A stretch of DNA of 64,000 nt from Sphingobium sp. CR2-8 (GCF_035818615.1 NZ_JAYKZY010000002.1:2854501-2918500), one strand, 5' to 3'; counted from the stretch's first letter, positions 20,539 to 30,770 are shown. The notes: a model not told the origin generated them from the sequence alone. Numbers and translations: made by a program.

Positions 20539-22399
20539 CCCGCTTCGAGCGCGGCGGTCGCGTCCATCCAGATTTCTTCCGCCGCGCCGAGTTTCTTCTC
20601 CACCTCGGCGCGTTTGACCATGAGCTGGCTGCTGGTCATTTTCGCTTCCGCGCCGGTCGCAGCCTTGGGGTCGGCCAACGCCTGGTCGATGCGGCCGCGT
20701 TCGGTGGCCAGCACCGTCATCTCGCGTTCCGCCTTGTTGACCGCGTTCTTCAAGACCTTCTGCTTTTCGCGCCATTCGGCAGCGGCCTTCTTGTCGGCCT
20801 TGCGGTCGACCTTCGGCGCGTCGCCGCTGCTGTTGCCGTCGGCCTTGCGCAGGATGATGTCGGTATAGTCGTCCAGGCTGCCGTCGAACGGCTGGGCGGT
20901 GCCGTTGTCGACCAGCACCAGACGATCGGCGACCAGTTCGATCATGTGGCGGTCGTGCGACACGATGACCACCGCGCCGCTATAGTCGTTCAAGGCCTGG
21001 ACCAGCGCCTCGCGGCTGTCGACGTCCAGATGGTTGGTCGGTTCGTCCAGGATCAGCATATGCGGCGCGTCGCGGGTGATGAGCGCCAGCGCCAGACGGG
21101 CGCGCTCGCCACCGGACATGGAGCCGACCTTCTGCACCGCACGCTCGCCGGAAAAGCCGAAACGACCGAGCTGGGCACGGACCGCGCCCGGCGTCGCGCC
21201 CTTCATGACGCGGGTCATATGTTCCAGCGGCGTGTCGGTGACGTCCAGTTCCTCCACCTGATATTGGGTGAAATAGCCGACATTCATCTTGGGGCTGGAG
21301 GCCATCGTCCCTTCCATCGGGGCGAGTTGCGCGGCGATCAGGCGGGCCAGCGTCGTCTTGCCATTGCCGTTGCGGCCGAGCAGCGCCAGACGATCGTCGG
21401 GGTCGATGCGCAGGTTGATGCGCTTGAGGATCGGCGTTTCGGTGTAGCCGACCGAGGCCATGTCCATGGTGATGAGCGGCGGGCGCAGTTCGGCGGGGCT
21501 GGGAAAGCCGAAATGCAGCGTCGGGTCTTCGCTGGCCGCGGCGATCGGCTGCATGCGGGCCAGCGCCTTGGCGCGGGACTGGGCCTGTTTCGCGGTCGAG
21601 GCGCGGGCCGAGTTGCGGGCGACATAGTCCTGCAACTTCTCACGCTCCGCCTGCTGTTTGGCGCGGGCGGATTCGAGCTGGGCGAGCCGTTCGGCGCGTT
21701 GCCGCTCGAACGCGTCGTAACCGCCGGGATAGAGGGTGACCTTCCCCCTTCCAGATGGAGGATATAGTCGACCACATTGTTGAGCAGGTCGCGTTCGTGG
21801 CTGATGACGACCACGGTGCCGCGATAGGCCTTGAGGAAATTTTCCAGCCAGAGCGTGGCTTCGAGGTCGAGATGGTTCGACGGTTCGTCGAGCAGCAACA
21901 GGTCGGGATTGGAGAAGAGCAACGAGGCGAGCGCCACGCGCATCTTCCAGCCGCCCGAATAGCTGTCGAGCGGGCGGCCCTGCATTTCTTCGTCAAAGCC
22001 GAGGCCGACCAGAATGCGGGCGGCGCGGGCGGGCGCGGTATAGGCGTCGATCGCCGTCAGCCGCTCGTAAATATGGCCGAGGCGATCAGGGTCCTGCGTA
22101 TGCTCCGCCTCCGCCATCAATTCGGCGCGTTCCTTGTCGGCTTCAAGCACGGTGTCGAAGGGGGTCGCGGTGCCGGACGGCGCTTCCTGCGCGATATAGC
22201 CCAGCCGCGTGTCGCGGGGCATGTCGCACGACCCTTCGTCGGGGTCGAGCTGGCCGATCATCACCTTCATCAGCGTGGACTTGCCCGCGCCGTTGCGGCC
22301 GATGAGGCCGACACGGCTGCGCGGCGGCAGGGCGGCGGCGGCACGATCGAGAATGACGCGGCCGCCAAGGCGCACGGTGATGGCGTTGAGATTCAGCAT
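20535..22399 (-). pseudogene. ABC-F family ATPase (YheS/Uup-like), frameshifted at a G5 run
   Basis: ABC-F proteins are soluble twin-ATPase factors acting on the ribosome. The first part has Walker A LIGRNGAGKST, a signature SYSGGWKMRVALAS and Walker B LLLLDEPSNHLD. After DYILHLEGG the frame is lost. The second part (from about 21,740 leftward) continues with QDYVARNSARASTAKQAQSR, a second Walker A LGRNGNGKTT, SMSGGERARLALAL and MLILDEPTNHLD. The break is at a five-base run at 21744-21748; adding one base restores HLEGGKVTLYPGGYDAF and a 621-residue protein, normal for YheS. The C-terminus is a charged coiled coil. The fault may be a sequence error. Confidence 0.9.
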
Positions 22400-22845
22400 G
22401 GGCGCGCCCTTAGCATGGGTGCGCGGGGTCGGGAAGGCGCTGGTGCGGCGTTTTACAAGGCGGTGATGCGTTGCGAAGTTCACACTGTCGTGGCTGACGC
22501 AAAAGCATGGGGACGGACGGGTGGCGTAGATTTCGCAATAGGAGAATTTTTGCGAAATGGGGGGGTGGGCCGCGCGGTGGGATTATACCGGATTAGATTG
22601 ATAGAAACGCATGAGACTGATCACGGCGTTCCCCGGCGAAGGCCGGGGTCCAGGTCAAACCGTGGAACTGGCCCCCGGCCTTCGCTGGGGAACGGCTTAT
22701 CGGTTCCTATCATGCCCCTTTACGTCGCATGGCATGTAGCAGGTTTACGGTAGGAAAGAGCCGGTGCGATCTTGGCATGCCAGCGCAAGTGTAGGACAGG
22801 CGCAACATGGTCCAGCGCAGGCCCGAGCGCAGGGAAAGGGCAGCA
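22400..22845. other. 446-base intergenic region
   Basis: This region between the ABC-F start and the end of the desaturase gene holds a long near-palindromic repeat (22627-22694). A G-rich stretch precedes it. No credible coding frame or RNA gene is visible; the short open frames here lack supporting starts and family resemblance. Confidence 0.6.
22627..22694. repeat. REP-like intergenic palindrome, copy 1
   Basis: Arms of 27 bases beginning CGTTCCCCGGCGAAGGCC pair with the reverse complement on the right, with two mismatches, around a short centre. A related element occurs at 55761-55822. Such GC-rich palindromes carrying GGCGAAGGCC are common between sphingomonad genes (from general knowledge). 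Confidence 0.75.
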
Positions 22846-23913
22846 TCAGGTTTGCGCTTGTGCCGGAACCGATGCGTTTGATGTGTCTAACGCCACTTCA
22901 GGTTTCACCTCAGAAAGCGCAACCGACAGCTTCGCGTCTGCCGTTGTGGGGGGCGACATCAACTCCTTGACGACACCCCAATAGCTTTGGGTGACGTGCG
23001 CCTGCGCCGCATAGGCCGGATCGGCCATCAGATGCATGTGCAACCGGCGCAGATTATGCCAGGGCACGGAGGGAAACAGATGATGTTCCAGATGATAGCT
23101 GACATTCAGCGGCGCGATCAGAAACCGGTCGAGCCAGGTGGGAATAACGGTCCGCGTACCGTTCAATTCCTGCTCGTCGGCTACGCCATTATGCTCGGCC
23201 GTCGCCCGAATCCGGTTGAAGACGTTCGCCCAGATGAAGAGCGGGATCATGAAGAGACCCAATATCTGCCAGCGGAAGGGCGACCACAGGATCAAGCCGT
23301 AGACCAGCACTGCCCAGACGACATAGCGGAGACGCAGCGACAGGCGATAATCGAAACCGAAGCGCCGGGGATTATGAAAATTGGCGATGGGCGCCCAGAC
23401 CCGACCGGCCCGCGCCACGCGATAATAGTTGAGACCGGTCAAGCTCCGCACGAGTAGCCAGACCATGCCCATCCTGCTTTTCGGGAAATGCTGATCGGGG
23501 TCTTTCCGCTGAACGCGATAATCATAGTCGCGCAGCGTGTTGGTGTAGCGGTGGTGCACCATATGGTTCGCGCGATAGAGATGGATGCTCATCATCAGCG
23601 GATAGGAGACGAGAATGTCACCAATGAAATCATTGACCCGGCGATTGCTGAACAGCAATCCATGACACGCATCGTGCATCATCACCGCGAGGCATTGGAT
23701 GCGCGATCCGATGACGATAGCGGCCAACAGATAGACCGGAATCCGATCGACCTGGATCGCGATCGCACCCGCAGCGATGATGATCACCCATTGCAGCAGC
23801 AGCAACAAGGCGTTGCGACGATTGTCTACGACGGACAATTGCCGGATCAGCGGCAGGGTGCCGCGCCGCGAATAGCGATAGCCGGGCGCACGCTCCCCGG
23901 CGGTGTCCGTCAT
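22846..23913 (-). CDS. Membrane fatty acid desaturase
   Basis: A 355-residue integral membrane di-iron enzyme. The three histidine boxes are present in order: HDACH, HMVHH (in NHMVHHRYTNT) and HLEHH (in SYHLEHHLFPS). Hydrophobic pairs lie between them at about residues 38-75 and 195-235. The family inserts double bonds into fatty acyl chains or hydroxylates related lipids, taking electrons from ferredoxin or cytochrome b5; here the exact acyl position is unknown. The C-terminal 40 residues are low-complexity and probably disordered. It is a single gene with no paired reductase nearby. Confidence 0.9.
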   Translation of the reverse strand: MTDTAGERAPGYRYSRRGTLPLIRQLSVVDNRRNALLLLLQWVIIIAAGAIAIQVDRIPVYLLAAIVIGSRIQCLAVMMHDACHGLLFSNRRVNDFIGDILVSYPLMMSIHLYRANHMVHHRYTNTLRDYDYRVQRKDPDQHFPKSRMGMVWLLVRSLTGLNYYRVARAGRVWAPIANFHNPRRFGFDYRLSLRLRYVVWAVLVYGLILWSPFRWQILGLFMIPLFIWANVFNRIRATAEHNGVADEQELNGTRTVIPTWLDRFLIAPLNVSYHLEHHLFPSVPWHNLRRLHMHLMADPAYAAQAHVTQSYWGVVKELMSPPTTADAKLSVALSEVKPEVALDTSNASVPAQAQT

Positions 23914-24011
23914 GAAAACATGTCTCCGAATGCTGCGCCAACCGTCCTGCGATGATAGGATTGGCGCAAAAGAGCGTCAAGCGACGCTCCAGCCGCGCAC
24001 TAACCCCCACC

Positions 24012-26284
24012 CTATCCCTTGGACGTAGCCTCCGCATACAACGTAAACTCGCTCTTCAATCCGCCCACGCTCGATTGCCCGACCCACAGGTCGAACGCGC
24101 CCGGTTCGGCGATGCGCTGGCTTCGGGCGCCGACGAACTCCAGGTCGACGCGCGACAACGAGAAACGGACGGTCTTGCTTTCACCCGGCGCCAGCGTCAC
24201 GCGGGCCATGCGCTTTAGCTCGCGGATCGGGCGGGTGCGGCTGGCGACGCGGTCGCGGGTGTAGAGTTGGACCACTTCGCTGCCCTTGCGGTCGCCCTTG
24301 TTGGCGATGCGGGCAGTCACTTCGATCGCGGCGTCCCAGCGCAGCGCGCTGTCGGACAGTTTCAACTGGTCCAGCACGAAGTCGGTATAGGTCAGACCGT
24401 GGCCGAAGGGGAAACGGGCGCTGTTGTCGGTGGTGGCGTAGCGGGCCTTATATTCTGTGCTGCCATTGCCCAGCACCGGGCGGCCGGTGGATTTGCGGTC
24501 ATAGTAGAAAGGCTCCTGCCCGCTTTCCCACGGGAAGCTGACGGGGAGCTTGCCCGATGGATCGACCTTCCCCAGCAGGATGTCGGCGATGGCGTGGCCC
24601 GCCTCGCTCCCCAGGAACCAGGTGGCGAGGATCGCCTGCGCATTGGCGACGCCGTCGTGCAGGGCGAGCGCGCGGCCGTGGCGCAGCAGGATGACGACAG
24701 GTTTGCCGATGGCCGTGACCGCGTCGGCCAGCGCCTGCTGCGCGGCCGGGATTTCGATGACGGTGCGGGACTGGGCTTCGCCCGACATGGCCTGCGATTC
24801 GCCAATGGCGAGCAGGACGATATCCGCCGCTTTGGCCGCCGCGACCGCCTCCGCGATGCCGCCGTCGATCGGCCCGCTGATGTCGCTGCCGCGCGTGACG
24901 GTGATTTTCGTCGGGTCGGGCAGCGCGGCGCGCAGGCCCGTGGCGATGTCCACGCCCTTGTCCGGGTCGCCATAGAAGGCCCAGGGGCCGTAGAGGTTGC
25001 GGACATCCTCGGCAAAGGGGCCGACGAGGGCGATTGTCTGCCCCTGGCCGGGTCGATCGGCAGGACGCCCTCATTTTTGAGCAAGACGACGGAGCGGGTG
25101 GCGGCTTCGCGGGACAGGGCGCGGTGGGCGGGGGTGAAGATGCGGGTCTTTTCCGCTTCTTCATTCAGCGATCTGTACGGATTGTCGAACAGGCCGATGG
25201 CGGCCTTCACATAGAGGATGCGGCGCACGGCGACGTCGATCGTGCCCATCGGCACCGCGCCGCTCTTCACCAGATCGGGCAGGTAGCGGATGTAGAGGCC
25301 GCTCTGCATCGACATGTCGACCCCGGCGAGAACGGCGAGGCGGGCGGCGTCGCGGTCATCCTCCGCAAAGCCGTGGGCGACCAGTTCTTCGTCGGCGGTG
25401 TAATCGGAAAAGACGAAGCCGCGAAACTGCATCTCGCCGCGCAAAATGTCGGTGAGAAGTTCGCTGTCCGCCGTGGCGGGGACGCCGTTGATTTCGTTGA
25501 AGGCGGCCATAGTGGTGAGCGCGCCCGCCGCGAACGCCTTGCCGAAGGGGGGCAGATGGGTTTCGCGCAGCGTTTCTTCGCTGATGTCGACATTGCCATA
25601 TTCCAGGCCCGCGGCGACTGCACCATAGGCGGCGAAATGTTTGGGACAGGCGAGCAGCGCGTCGTCGCGGCGCAGGTCGCGGCCCTGATAGCCCCGGATG
25701 CGGGCGGCGGACAGCAGGCCGGTGAGGGTCACGTCCTCCCCTGCCCCCTCCACCACGCGGCCCCAGCGCTGGTCGCGGGCGACATCGACCATGGGGGCGA
25801 AGGTGAGGTGGAGGCCAGCGGCGGTGGCTTCGATCGCCTGGGCGCGGGCGGTGCGCTCGCACAAAGCGGGGTCGAAGCTGGAGGCTTCGGCGAGGGGGAC
25901 CGGGAAGATGGTCTTGAGGCCGTGGATGACATCGCCCGCGAAGAGCAAGGGGATGCCGAGGCGGCTGTCCTTGACCGCGATCTCCTGCGCGCGGCGGCCG
26001 CCCGCGACGCCTATCCCGTTGAAGAGGCAGCCGACGCGGCCCTTGCGGATTTCCTGCGCCAGGCGCTTTTCATCCTGGATGCCGACCTGCGGGTTGGGCG
26101 GGTTGAACGGGCGGAAGCTGTCGGCGAGGCAGGTCATCTGCCCGGCCTTTTCCTCCAGCGTCATCTTCGCGATCAGGGCGTCGACACGCTCGACATCAGT
26201 CTGCGCCAAAGCGCTGCGGGGCAAGCCGATGGCGAGGACGCCGCCAAGGGTGCGGAGGATGAGGTCGCGGCGATCAAGTGTCAT
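24012..26284 (-). pseudogene. GH3 beta-glucosidase (BglX-like), frameshifted at a G4 run
   Basis: An exported glycoside hydrolase family 3 enzyme. It starts at 26284 with a twin-arginine-like signal (DRRDLILRTLGG, ending SALAQ). The N-terminal barrel contains MTLEEKAGQMT, KHFAAYGAV and the nucleophile region FVFSDYTADEEL. The frame breaks after NEGVLPIDPARG at 25041-25044, where a run of four bases appears one short. Adding a base gives QTIALVGPFAEDVRNLYGP in phase with the downstream frame, which carries the C-terminal alpha/beta sandwich and a fibronectin III-like end. The repaired protein is 757 residues, the normal BglX length. It most likely releases glucose or xylose from oligosaccharides. 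Confidence 0.9.
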
Positions 26285-26412
26285 GCAGAGCGGGCGTAAC
26301 CGGGCAAGGATGAATGGAACTTGTCCAAGCGAACGCGGCGGTGCGCATTTCGTTGCACTGCGGCAATGACCCTGCGGCGCGATGGTTTTGGCCAGCGATG
26401 GGAGGAAGGCTA

Positions 26413-26488
<76 letters not shown>

Positions 26489-26520
26489 ACACCGGCCTGT
26501 TTCCGGTCCGGGAAGGACCG

Positions 26521-26541
26521 ACTGCATCGGCCCGATGCAGT
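26521..26541. other. Perfect hairpin between tRNA-Tyr and tRNA-Lys
   Basis: ACTGCATCGG and its exact reverse complement CCGATGCAGT are separated by one base. The last base overlaps the encoded 3' end of tRNA-Tyr. It may aid processing of the tRNA transcript; no T-run follows on the minus strand, so it is not a classical terminator. Confidence 0.6.
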
Positions 26542-26627
26542 GGTGGACAGGGCTGGATTCGAACCAGCGTACGGGAAACCCGGGCAGATTTACAGTCTGC
26601 TGCCTTTAACCACTCGGCCACCTGTCC
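26541..26627 (-). tRNA. tRNA-Tyr (GTA anticodon)
   Basis: An 87-nt class II tRNA with a long variable arm and encoded CCA. The acceptor GGACAGG pairs with CCTGTCC; the anticodon stem GCAGA/TCTGC encloses CTGTAAA, giving GTA. The T loop is GGTTCGAATCC. Confidence 0.95.
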
Positions 26628-26730
26628 AGTGCCCTGCGCGCCATGAAATTTGCGTTCCCGCCGCGCTGGAGGCGGCTCAATGGCGAAAGGAGACTTGCCT
26701 GTCAATGGGTGAATGTGAAAAGAGCGGGCC

Positions 26731-27471
26731 ATGAAAAAAGGTCATCGTTCCGCCAAGCCCAAGGGCGCCTTCCCCCGCTTCTATGGCCGCCACGCCGTCA
26801 TAGCGGCGCTCGCCAATCCCAACCGCATCGTGCGCAAGATATGGGGCACGCGCGAAGCGCTGGGTGCGCTCGATCTGCCGCCGGTGCTGCCGATCGTCTA
26901 TTCCGACGTCGCCGACATGGGCCGGATGGTCCCGTCCGACGCGCCGCACCAGGGCATCGTCGCGGAAGTCGAGCCGCTGGACGATGTCTGGCTGGGCGAT
27001 GTTCTGGAGCAGGGACAGGACGACAAGCGCCCCATATTGGTGCTGGACCAGGTGACCGACCCGCATAATGTCGGCGCGATCCTGCGCTCCGCAGCAGCCT
27101 TCAACGCGCTGTGCATCGTCACGCAGGACCGGCACGCCCCGCCCGAATTGGGCGTGCTGGCGCGCGCGGCATCAGGCGCGCTGGAGAATGTGCCCTGGAT
27201 CCGCGTGGTGAACCTGGCGCGCGCGCTGGAGGAAATTGCCGAGGCGGGTTATTGGCGCATCGGCCTGGACGGCGACGCCGGCACTACGCTGGGCGAGGCG
27301 ATCGGCGAATTGCGCGTCGCGCTGGTGCTGGGCGCGGAGGGCGAAGGGCTGCGCCACAATACGATCGCCCATTGCGATATCATCGCCAAGCTGCCGATCA
27401 GCCCGCGCATGGAAAGCCTGAACGTGTCCAATGCGGCGGCGATCGCCCTCTACGCCGCGACGGTGCGCTGA
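26731..27471 (+). CDS. rlmB: 23S rRNA (guanosine-2'-O-)-methyltransferase, RlmB/TrmH family
   Basis: A 246-residue SPOUT methyltransferase predicted to 2'-O-methylate a guanosine of 23S rRNA. The N-terminal substrate-binding part begins FYGRHAVIAALANP, typical of RlmB rather than tRNA TrmH. The catalytic domain has LVLDQVTDPHNVGAILRSA, the knot motif LVLGAEGEGLR and the C-terminal SPRMESLNVSNAAAIALY. The length is normal. The gene starts about 100 bases from the divergent tRNA pair and ends before a strong bidirectional hairpin. Confidence 0.93.
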   Translation: MKKGHRSAKPKGAFPRFYGRHAVIAALANPNRIVRKIWGTREALGALDLPPVLPIVYSDVADMGRMVPSDAPHQGIVAEVEPLDDVWLGDVLEQGQDDKRPILVLDQVTDPHNVGAILRSAAAFNALCIVTQDRHAPPELGVLARAASGALENVPWIRVVNLARALEEIAEAGYWRIGLDGDAGTTLGEAIGELRVALVLGAEGEGLRHNTIAHCDIIAKLPISPRMESLNVSNAAAIALYAATVR

Positions 27472-27476
27472 CAAGG

Positions 27477-27522
27477 CGGAACGGTGGGAAAGGCATCGAT
27501 CGACGCCCGTCCCACCGTTCCG
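27477..27522. terminator. Bidirectional hairpin between rlmB and the ferredoxin gene
   Basis: CGGAACGGTGGGA and its exact reverse complement form a 13-bp stem between two convergent genes. Neither side has a long T-run, so it is a weak or structural terminator. Confidence 0.6.
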
Positions 27523-27528
27523 TCCCGA

Positions 27529-27846
27529 TCAATCTTCCGGTGCGATGGTGATGCGCAGGCCGTCCAGCGCATCGGTCAGCACCACCTGGCAGGACAGGCG
27601 GCTGGCGTCGTTGCGATGATCGCTGCTGTCGAGCAGGTCGTTTTCGTCCTCGCTCATCGCGGGCAGCCTGTCGGCGAAGGCGGGATCGACATATATATGG
27701 CATGTCGCGCAGGAGCAGCAACCGCCGCACAAGGCCAGTAACTCGTCGAATCCGTTATCGCGAATGACTTCCATGACCGACAGGCCATTATCGCCATCGA
27801 CGGCCTGTTCTTCACCCGAACGGTTGACCACTATCAGTTTCGGCAT
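27529..27846 (-). CDS. [2Fe-2S] ferredoxin, adrenodoxin/putidaredoxin type
   Basis: A 105-residue electron carrier. The cluster ligands follow the vertebrate-type spacing: Cys40, Cys46 and Cys49 within [18 protein letters not shown], and Cys86 in RLSCQV. Two extra cysteines (43, 44) lie in the loop. The acidic helix EDENDLLD after the first ligands is typical of partners for cytochrome P450 or hydroxylase reductases rather than of the Isc ferredoxin. No P450 or reductase is adjacent, so its partner lies elsewhere. It is divergent from the AlkA-type gene. Confidence 0.93.
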   Translation of the reverse strand: MPKLIVVNRSGEEQAVDGDNGLSVMEVIRDNGFDELLALCGGCCSCATCHIYVDPAFADRLPAMSEDENDLLDSSDHRNDASRLSCQVVLTDALDGLRITIAPED

Positions 27847-27925
27847 CTACCCTCACCCTCCAGAATTTTTCTCAGCCGCTCTGACCGACAGACGCGACGA
27901 AATCAAGGGGCCAGACAATAAGCCT

Positions 27926-28543
27926 ATGGTGACGACTGCGGAACAATTGCGCGCCAGCCTGGACGCCATCGCCGCGCTGGAGCCGGGCTTTACGGCCGCG
28001 ATCGCCCGGGCAGGCTATCCCGCGCCGCGCATGCGCGCGCCGGGCTATGAGACGTTGCTGCGCACGATCGTGGGCCAGCAGGTCAGCGTCGCGTCCGCCG
28101 CCGCCGTGTGGCGCAAGCTGGAGGCCGAACTGGGCGAGGGTTGCGCGCCCGACGCACTGGTGGCGCGTGACTTCGATGCTTTGCGCGCCTGTGGCCTGTC
28201 CCGCCAGAAACAGGGCTATGCGCGCAGCCTGGCCGAACTGATCCTGTCGGGCGCGCTCGACCTGCATGCCCTGCCCCGGGATGATGAGGAAGCTATCGCG
28301 CAACTCGTGCGGATCAAAGGAATCGGGCGCTGGTCGGCAGAAATCTACCTGCTGTTCGCGGAGGGCCGACCGGATGTCTGGCCAGCGGGCGACCTGGCGG
28401 TACAGATCGAGATCGGCCGCATCCTGGGCCTGTCCGAACGGCCGAGCGAACAACTGACCCGGCAAATCGCCGAAGCCTGGCGCCCCCATCGGGGCGCAGC
28501 GGCCATCATGGCCTGGCACCATTATAATATCGAGGTAATTTGA
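27926..28543 (+). CDS. DNA-3-methyladenine glycosylase, AlkA type
   Basis: A 205-residue helix-hairpin-helix base-excision glycosylase that removes alkylated purines. The HhH motif is VRIKGIGRWSAEIYLLFA (about 129-145), followed by the catalytic aspartate, Asp156, in VWPAGDLAV. The start at 27926 (MVTTAEQLRASL) is chosen because the longer frame runs into the divergent ferredoxin gene and lacks family resemblance. There is no N-terminal Ada or AlkA N domain, so it is a compact form. A DUF2188 gene follows after one base. Confidence 0.9.
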   Translation: MVTTAEQLRASLDAIAALEPGFTAAIARAGYPAPRMRAPGYETLLRTIVGQQVSVASAAAVWRKLEAELGEGCAPDALVARDFDALRACGLSRQKQGYARSLAELILSGALDLHALPRDDEEAIAQLVRIKGIGRWSAEIYLLFAEGRPDVWPAGDLAVQIEIGRILGLSERPSEQLTRQIAEAWRPHRGAAAIMAWHHYNIEVI

Positions 28544-28544
28544 C

Positions 28545-28763
28545 ATGCCCCTGCCCCATGCCCGCTACATCGTCCTCCAGCATGAGGGCGTCTGGAAGAT
28601 CAATCTGGACAATAAATATTATGGCCCCTTCGCGACCCAGGCACTGGCGGTAGACAGCGCCACGGGCACCGCGCGCAAGGCGAGCGAGGCCGGCTATCCT
28701 GCGTCCGTATTGGTGATGGAGGGGACCAAATTCGACACGATATGGACCAGCGTCGAGGCGTGA
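28545..28763 (+). CDS. DUF2188 small protein
   Basis: A 72-residue protein matching the DUF2188 pattern: an early strand HARYIVLQHEGVWKINLDN, then YYGPFATQALAVDSATGTAR, and a late VLVMEGTKFDTIWT. These proteins are thought to adopt a small alpha/beta fold and have no known activity. It begins one base after the glycosylase stop, so it is almost certainly co-transcribed with that gene. Confidence 0.82.
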   Translation: MPLPHARYIVLQHEGVWKINLDNKYYGPFATQALAVDSATGTARKASEAGYPASVLVMEGTKFDTIWTSVEA

Positions 28764-28861
28764 AAGGCCAGTCGTGAACGCGGCTGGCGGGTATTTTCCA
28801 ACAGAAGAGGAACCTTAACGCCCGCCCGGGTTTAGTTGGTTCGAGTTATACAGGCCAGAGA

Positions 28862-29296
28862 ATGCGCAAGAAGGTTCTGATTGTCGAGGACGAGATATTC
28901 GTCGCGCTGGAGATCGAACAGATCGTTGAGGATGCCGGTTTTGCGGTAGGCGCGATTGCGGCTGATCGGGAAGGCGCGCTGGCCAGCGCCGACGATTGCG
29001 ACATAGCGCTGATCGATCTGAACCTGCGCGACGGGCCGACCGGCCCGCAGATCGGCGTGGAACTGGCGGCCCGCCACGGTATCCGCGTTATCTATGTCAC
29101 CGCCAATCCCGCACAGATTGGGGACGCTTCGGTCGCAGCGCTGGGCGTGATCACCAAACCCTTCCGCGCGCAGAGTATTTCCGCTGCATTGCGCCTGGCT
29201 GCGTCCGAGCAGCCGGTGCTGGACGATGTGGAAATCGTCGGCTTTACGCCGTTCCCGCCAGCCGACTCATGGAACGGGATGGAATCCAGAGGCTGA
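28862..29296 (+). CDS. Single-domain response regulator
   Basis: A 144-residue CheY-like receiver with no output domain. The acidic pocket (Glu9, Asp10), phospho-acceptor Asp52 (LIDLNLRDG), switch Thr80 (IYVTANP) and Lys99 (ITKPF) are all present. About 20 extra residues follow the domain. It runs head-on into the HWE kinase gene and overlaps its 3' end by 53 bases. Such stand-alone receivers in alphaproteobacteria are usual partners of HWE/HisKA2 kinases, so the two may act together. Confidence 0.93.
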   Translation: MRKKVLIVEDEIFVALEIEQIVEDAGFAVGAIAADREGALASADDCDIALIDLNLRDGPTGPQIGVELAARHGIRVIYVTANPAQIGDASVAALGVITKPFRAQSISAALRLAASEQPVLDDVEIVGFTPFPPADSWNGMESRG

Positions 29297-30770
29297 GGCG
29301 CAACCCGCCTGCCCTCCAGTCCCGTTCGATCCGTCCACCCAATTGCCGTTCGACGCTGAGCGTCATCAACCGCGTTCCAAAGCCGTCGGTACCGCCGGGC
29401 TTGATCGTCGGACCGCCCTCTTCCAGCCATTCGATCCGGATGGCATCGCCTTCCACCGACACATCCAGATGGACCGTGCCATCGGTTGTCGATAGCGCCC
29501 CATATTTGGCGGCGTTGGTCGCCAGTTCATGGAACAGCAGCGACAGCGGCGTTGCAGACCGATCATCGATCAACGGATCATGACCTGATATCGTGATCCG
29601 CGATCCGCTTTCGCCGCGATAGGGCGCGAAAATCTGGTCCAATATGCCCCACAAGCGGCCCTGCCGCCCGCCCAGTTGCGACGCGGAGTCGATACTGTGC
29701 GGCCGGACGAAATCATGCGCGCGACCCAGCGCCAGAATACGATCGCGCAGGTCATCGGCCACGTCGCGAATTTCGGGATGCTGCCGCGCCGACAGGCCGA
29801 TCAGCCCGGCGATGACGGAAAAGATATTCTTGATCCGGTGCGACAGTTCGTGCGCGATCAACTCACGCTCTTCCATCATCAGCTTCTGTTCGTGGATCTC
29901 GGTGCAGGTGCCGATCCAGCGTATGATGACGCCGTCACCGTCCCGGATCGGCAGCGCGCGGCCCAGCGTCCAGCGATATTCGCCGCTATGATGGCGCAGC
30001 CGATATTCGATCTCATAGGGCTCGCCGGTTTCCAGGCTGTTGCGCCAGCGCGACCAGGCGCGTTCCTGATCGTCGGGATGGAACATGTCGTTCCACCCTT
30101 CCCCATCGGTCGATCCCGCCTGTACGCCTGTATAATCGTACCAGCGCGCATTATAATAATCATGATAGCCGTCGGGCAGCGTGGACCAGACCATCTGCGG
30201 CATCGCGTCCGACAAGGTGCGGAACATGCGGTCGCTTTCGGCGATGGCGGCGGCGTCCATACGCTGCCGTGCGATGATGTCGCGGTCGCGGCGGCGGCCT
30301 TCCAACTCCACCATCACCTGCCGGGCAAGCAAGGTCAGACCCTTACGCTGCAACGGGGTCAGATCGTCGCGCGGGACCGTATCGATGACGCAGAGCGCAC
30401 CGAGAGGCTCTCCATCCGCGCCCACCAACGGCGCGCCGGCGTAGAAACGAATATGCGGCGGCCCGGTAACAAGCGCATTATCCGCAAAACCGGGATCGAC
30501 CGCCGCATCCGGCACCACGAAAATGTCCGGCTTCAACATGGCATGCTGGCAAAAGGACACGTCGCGTGGCGTTTCGTCCGCGTCCAGACCAGTACGCGCC
30601 AGGAACCGCTGGCGTATATTTTCCACGATGCTGACGAGCGCGATCGGCACATCGCACAGGCGCGCCGCAAACGCCGTGATATCGTCCAGGCTGCGGAAGC
30701 CACCGGCGTCGAGATCGTAGAGCGCCAGCAGCGCCGCCCGATCGGTCGTCAGCTCGCATGTCTCAGCCAT
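29244..30770 (-). CDS. HWE-family sensor histidine kinase (GAF-PAS-HWE)
   Basis: A soluble 508-residue kinase started at 30770 ([18 protein letters not shown]), overlapping the murA stop by eight bases. A GAF domain occupies about 20-155 (with [19 protein letters not shown]), and a PAS domain about 180-295 ([18 protein letters not shown], ending [14 protein letters not shown]). The kinase core begins with [13 protein letters not shown], whose phospho-histidine is most likely His311. The HWE hallmarks are present: N-box [14 protein letters not shown] and the WxE segment [10 protein letters not shown]. No membrane segment is present, so it senses a cytosolic cue, possibly light or redox, but no cysteine of the LOV type is seen. 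Confidence 0.93.
   Translation of the reverse strand: MAETCELTTDRAALLALYDLDAGGFRSLDDITAFAARLCDVPIALVSIVENIRQRFLARTGLDADETPRDVSFCQHAMLKPDIFVVPDAAVDPGFADNALVTGPPHIRFYAGAPLVGADGEPLGALCVIDTVPRDDLTPLQRKGLTLLARQVMVELEGRRRDRDIIARQRMDAAAIAESDRMFRTLSDAMPQMVWSTLPDGYHDYYNARWYDYTGVQAGSTDGEGWNDMFHPDDQERAWSRWRNSLETGEPYEIEYRLRHHSGEYRWTLGRALPIRDGDGVIIRWIGTCTEIHEQKLMMEERELIAHELSHRIKNIFSVIAGLIGLSARQHPEIRDVADDLRDRILALGRAHDFVRPHSIDSASQLGGRQGRLWGILDQIFAPYRGESGSRITISGHDPLIDDRSATPLSLLFHELATNAAKYGALSTTDGTVHLDVSVEGDAIRIEWLEEGGPTIKPGGTDGFGTRLMTLSVERQLGGRIERDWRAGGLRLSLWIPSRSMSRLAGTA

Noticed and set aside
20244..21767. A 507-codon plus-strand frame across the CHAT/ABC-F junction
   Set aside because: It crosses two real genes in the wrong frame and orientation; composition is that of a shadow.
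28764..28805. Terminator after the DUF2188 gene
   Set aside because: Only a five- to six-base imperfect stem is visible, with a weak T-run, too little to call.
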